Program-made: the position numbers and the translations under genes
The notes under the pieces: generated by a model
Database searches by the model: none
What the model was told of the DNA's origin: nothing
What the model saw: only the letters and a program-made list of their open reading frames with translations
NCBI GenBank assembly: GCA_002441265.1
Contig: DJVQ01000031.1
Span: 49,789-65,220, forward strand
Direction of reading: 5' to 3'
DNA from: Syntrophaceae bacterium UBA6252
GTDB lineage: Bacteria; Desulfobacterota; Syntrophia; Syntrophales; UBA6807
Length of the DNA stretch: 15,432 nucleotides
Part shown: positions 14,060 to 15,432 of the stretch, in pieces
Numbering within the stretch: position 1 is the first letter of the stretch
How the letters are laid out: each line of letters opens with the position of its first letter

Positions 14060-14662
14060 TCATTTTTGGATGGATGACGCCTGTTTTCGGCCTGAAATTT
14101 TCCCTTTTCCCCCAGGATAGGGGTTATGTATCCCCTTGAGGGGGAAGAGGGGGATTTGCTCCCGCTCCTTCGGCTTGCGGCCCCTTTTGCCGGATTTCCT
14201 GACTTGAGACGGATCCGGGGCCTGGTCCCCGGGAGTGATCCCCGGGGTTATCCCCGGAAAGTGGTTTTTTACTGTGGAAGAAGATTCTGTTTCCCCGGAG
14301 GGAGGGTTAGGTATGCCCCCGGGGTTTTCTTTTTCTCCGGCTGCAAGCGGATGCATCTCCGGAGCAAAGGAAGGGGTTTTCCGTTGAGTGGACCGTCCCC
14401 TTTTTTTCAGTGCCGCTTTCTGATCATCCGAAAGGTTGATCACACGGTACTTTTCCCCCTTCCGGTAAATCATCACAGGATAAAGGGCGCATTCGGGGAT
14501 ATTGCAGTCAACCCGCCCGTCAGCAAAGAAGCCCATGCAGTCATAACACTTTGCCAGGATCATTTGCCGGAGGGTCAACCGCTTGCCCTCCAGGTGAGCG
14601 ATGAGCTCCTTTCGTCCTTTGGCCTGTTTCCCGTACTTGTCAATGGACTTGAGTTTTTCCAT
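14060..14662 (-). CDS. Four-cysteine element protein with AT-hook-like tail
   Basis: The 200-residue protein has a compact N-terminal part with AKCYDCMGFFADGRVDC and IPECALYPVMIYR: Cys39, Cys42, Cys53 and Cys58 could bind zinc. This CxxC-x10-C-x4-C arrangement resembles, from memory, small proteins found in prophages and islands; no function is known to me. From about residue 90 it is low-complexity and probably disordered, with a tandem GITPGITPG (137-145) and GKRGRKPKER (158-167), which looks like an AT-hook. DNA binding is therefore plausible but unproven. The ATG at 14662 shares one base with the upstream repeat-protein stop (TGATG), indicating translational coupling. Confidence 0.7.
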   Translation of the reverse strand: MEKLKSIDKYGKQAKGRKELIAHLEGKRLTLRQMILAKCYDCMGFFADGRVDCNIPECALYPVMIYRKGEKYRVINLSDDQKAALKKRGRSTQRKTPSFAPEMHPLAAGEKENPGGIPNPPSGETESSSTVKNHFPGITPGITPGDQAPDPSQVRKSGKRGRKPKEREQIPLFPLKGIHNPYPGGKGKISGRKQASSIQK

Positions 14663-15432
14663 CAGGCTCCCTCCAGGATCGGCTCCTTGTCTCCAGGATC
14701 CCCGGTCATCCGCTCCCGCCTCTTCATCGCGTCCCGGACCACAGCGCCTTCCTCGGCCTTCTCCGGATCCTTGTCCTCTTCACCCGAAGCGGCTTGATCG
14801 GTTTCCTCGGACTCCTTCCCGCCCTGGCCCTGGTTGGCCTCATCGTCTTTTTCAGGCTCCTTCTCTCCCTCGGCCTCTTCGGGTTTCTTCTCGTCGCCGG
14901 TTTCCTCGGGCTTCTTCTCTTCCTCGGCGGGATCGCTTCCCTCAGCCCGGGTCCTCCGGAGCGCATCCCGGACCAGGGGATTCCCCCCGTCTGTCGAAAT
15001 GGAGGATCCAGCGGTTCCCCTTCTCCGCTCCGCGTCACGGAGCACGGGATTTTCACCGGTCCCTTTGGGCATTATCCCGCCCTGGCCCGGGGCATTTTCC
15101 CCGGCCCCTCTCCGATGGAGGGCATCTTTCACCAGGGGGCCTTCATAGTTCCGGATGTCATGAGCGGAGACGGATCCGGGGGCCTTCGTCCTTTTGATCG
15201 CGTTCCGGATCATGGCATTTTCAACACCCTCTGCGGGAATCTCCCCGGTTTTCACCTGGTCATTTTCCCGGATCCCCGCCCGATGACGCGCATTTTTGAC
15301 CAACGGGCCTTCCTGACTCGGAGATTCATCCTGTTTGGAGCTCGTTTGACCCTCGTTTCCCCGGATTTCACTCTGAGAAATGCGGTTTTCGGCTTTTTGA
15401 TCCGGTCTCTTCCCGGCCTGGCCGGGGGAAAT
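14662..15432 (-). CDS. Repeat protein of the element, N-terminus outside the window
   Basis: The frame is open from the window edge (15432) to the TGA at 14664-14662, at least 256 residues. A TTG at 15303 is a formal start, but repeat sequence continues above it, so the gene very likely begins beyond the window. It contains six copies of an 11-residue motif, [EG][GN][PA]-[LVM]-[VLI]-[KR]-[DN]-A-x-[HKR]-R, separated by Gly/Ser/Pro/Asn-rich linkers. Between the fifth and sixth copies lies a 60-residue Glu/Lys/Pro-rich segment (about 14746-14937, EEKKPEETGDEKKPEE). No signal peptide or membrane segment is visible. I do not recognise the family. Its stop overlaps the start of the four-cysteine protein. 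Confidence 0.65.
   Translation of the reverse strand: MSPGQAGKRPDQKAENRISQSEIRGNEGQTSSKQDESPSQEGPLVKNARHRAGIRENDQVKTGEIPAEGVENAMIRNAIKRTKAPGSVSAHDIRNYEGPLVKDALHRRGAGENAPGQGGIMPKGTGENPVLRDAERRRGTAGSSISTDGGNPLVRDALRRTRAEGSDPAEEEKKPEETGDEKKPEEAEGEKEPEKDDEANQGQGGKESEETDQAASGEEDKDPEKAEEGAVVRDAMKRRERMTGDPGDKEPILEGA
14719..15312 (-). repeat. Six copies of an 11-residue coding motif with a 56-residue higher-order unit
   Basis: Copies lie at about 15280-15312, 15190-15222, 15112-15144, 15022-15054, 14953-14985 and 14719-14751: EGPLVKNARHR, ENAMIRNAIKR, EGPLVKDALHR, ENPVLRDAERR, GNPLVRDALRR and EGAVVRDAMKR. Spacings are 30, 26, 30, 23 and 78 residues. Copies 1 and 3 resemble each other more than their neighbours do, as do 2 and 4, so a two-motif unit of 56 residues seems to have been duplicated. 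DNA copies have diverged while the protein motif is kept. Confidence 0.75.

Larger units (their letters stand above)
12317..15432. mobile_element. Integrative element (phage or genomic island), one end and about 3.1 kb visible
   Basis: Four leftward genes follow the junction: a tyrosine recombinase at the edge, two small proteins of unknown role, and a long repeat protein running out of the window. Base composition is visibly lower in GC in the recombinase region and third-codon usage is less biased than in the chromosomal part. The insertion interrupts a sensor kinase gene. No capsid, tail, conjugation or resistance gene is visible, so prophage and non-phage island cannot be told apart. Confidence 0.75.

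Noticed and set aside
14126..15197. Plus-strand frames of 104-223 codons opposite the element genes
   Set aside because: Ser/Pro/Arg-rich shadows of the leftward repeat and four-cysteine genes, whose overlapping start and stop support the minus strand.
14719..15312. CRISPR-like array suggested by regularly spaced repeats
   Set aside because: Repeats are conserved at protein level only, DNA copies differ and spacing varies; it is a coding repeat.

Overview
The left four fifths of the window (about 1-12316) is strongly GC-rich bacterial chromosome, densely packed with housekeeping genes, often with start/stop overlaps. The proteins (TsaD, RsmA, LigA with BRCT, Mut7-C RNase, LapA-type membrane protein, LytS/LytR-type two-component pair) and the gene order suggest a deltaproteobacterium-like organism (Desulfobacterota, possibly Syntrophobacterales-like). 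That placement is inference from general resemblance, not from a marker gene.

Layout. 1-734 (-): N-terminal part of L-aspartate oxidase (nadB), cut by the window edge. 828-3491 (+): a tightly overlapping operon of tsaD, a DUF2062 membrane protein, rsmA and a small PQ-loop-like membrane protein. 3479-6157 (-): a leftward operon of a small conserved-looking protein, ligA and acylphosphatase; its last gene overlaps the end of the PQ-loop gene tail to tail. 6461-8343 (+): a second rightward operon with a YfcE/MJ0936-type phosphodiesterase, a HIT nucleotide hydrolase or phosphorylase, a LapA-domain protein and a Mut7-C RNase. Recognisable sigma70-type promoters diverge from the 303-bp gap 6158-6460. 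8574-9752 (+): a secreted protein of exactly seven ~48-residue repeats, read as a seven-bladed beta-propeller, with a sigma54-like element upstream. 9775-12241 (-): a LytTR response regulator and its LytS-like sensor kinase, convergent with the propeller gene.

The right fifth (about 12317-15432) differs in composition and has the genes of an integrative element: a tyrosine recombinase at the very edge, then upstream of it two small proteins (one with a four-cysteine knuckle and an AT-hook-like segment) and a long repeat protein running off the window. All are leftward and closely spaced or overlapping. The kinase's extracellular sensor domain is homologous up to about 12316 and then stops abruptly: the frame meets a stop codon at 12326-12328 and has no normal start before the internal ATG at 12241. 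The simplest reading is that the element integrated inside the kinase gene and removed its promoter, first membrane segment and the first part of its sensor domain from the remaining gene. The missing 5' part should lie beyond the far end of the element.

The most unusual items are the interrupted sensor kinase, the six-copy 11-residue motif in the element's repeat protein (with a 56-residue higher-order period), and the two-component system/secreted propeller neighbourhood. No tRNA, rRNA, CRISPR array or known riboswitch was recognised.
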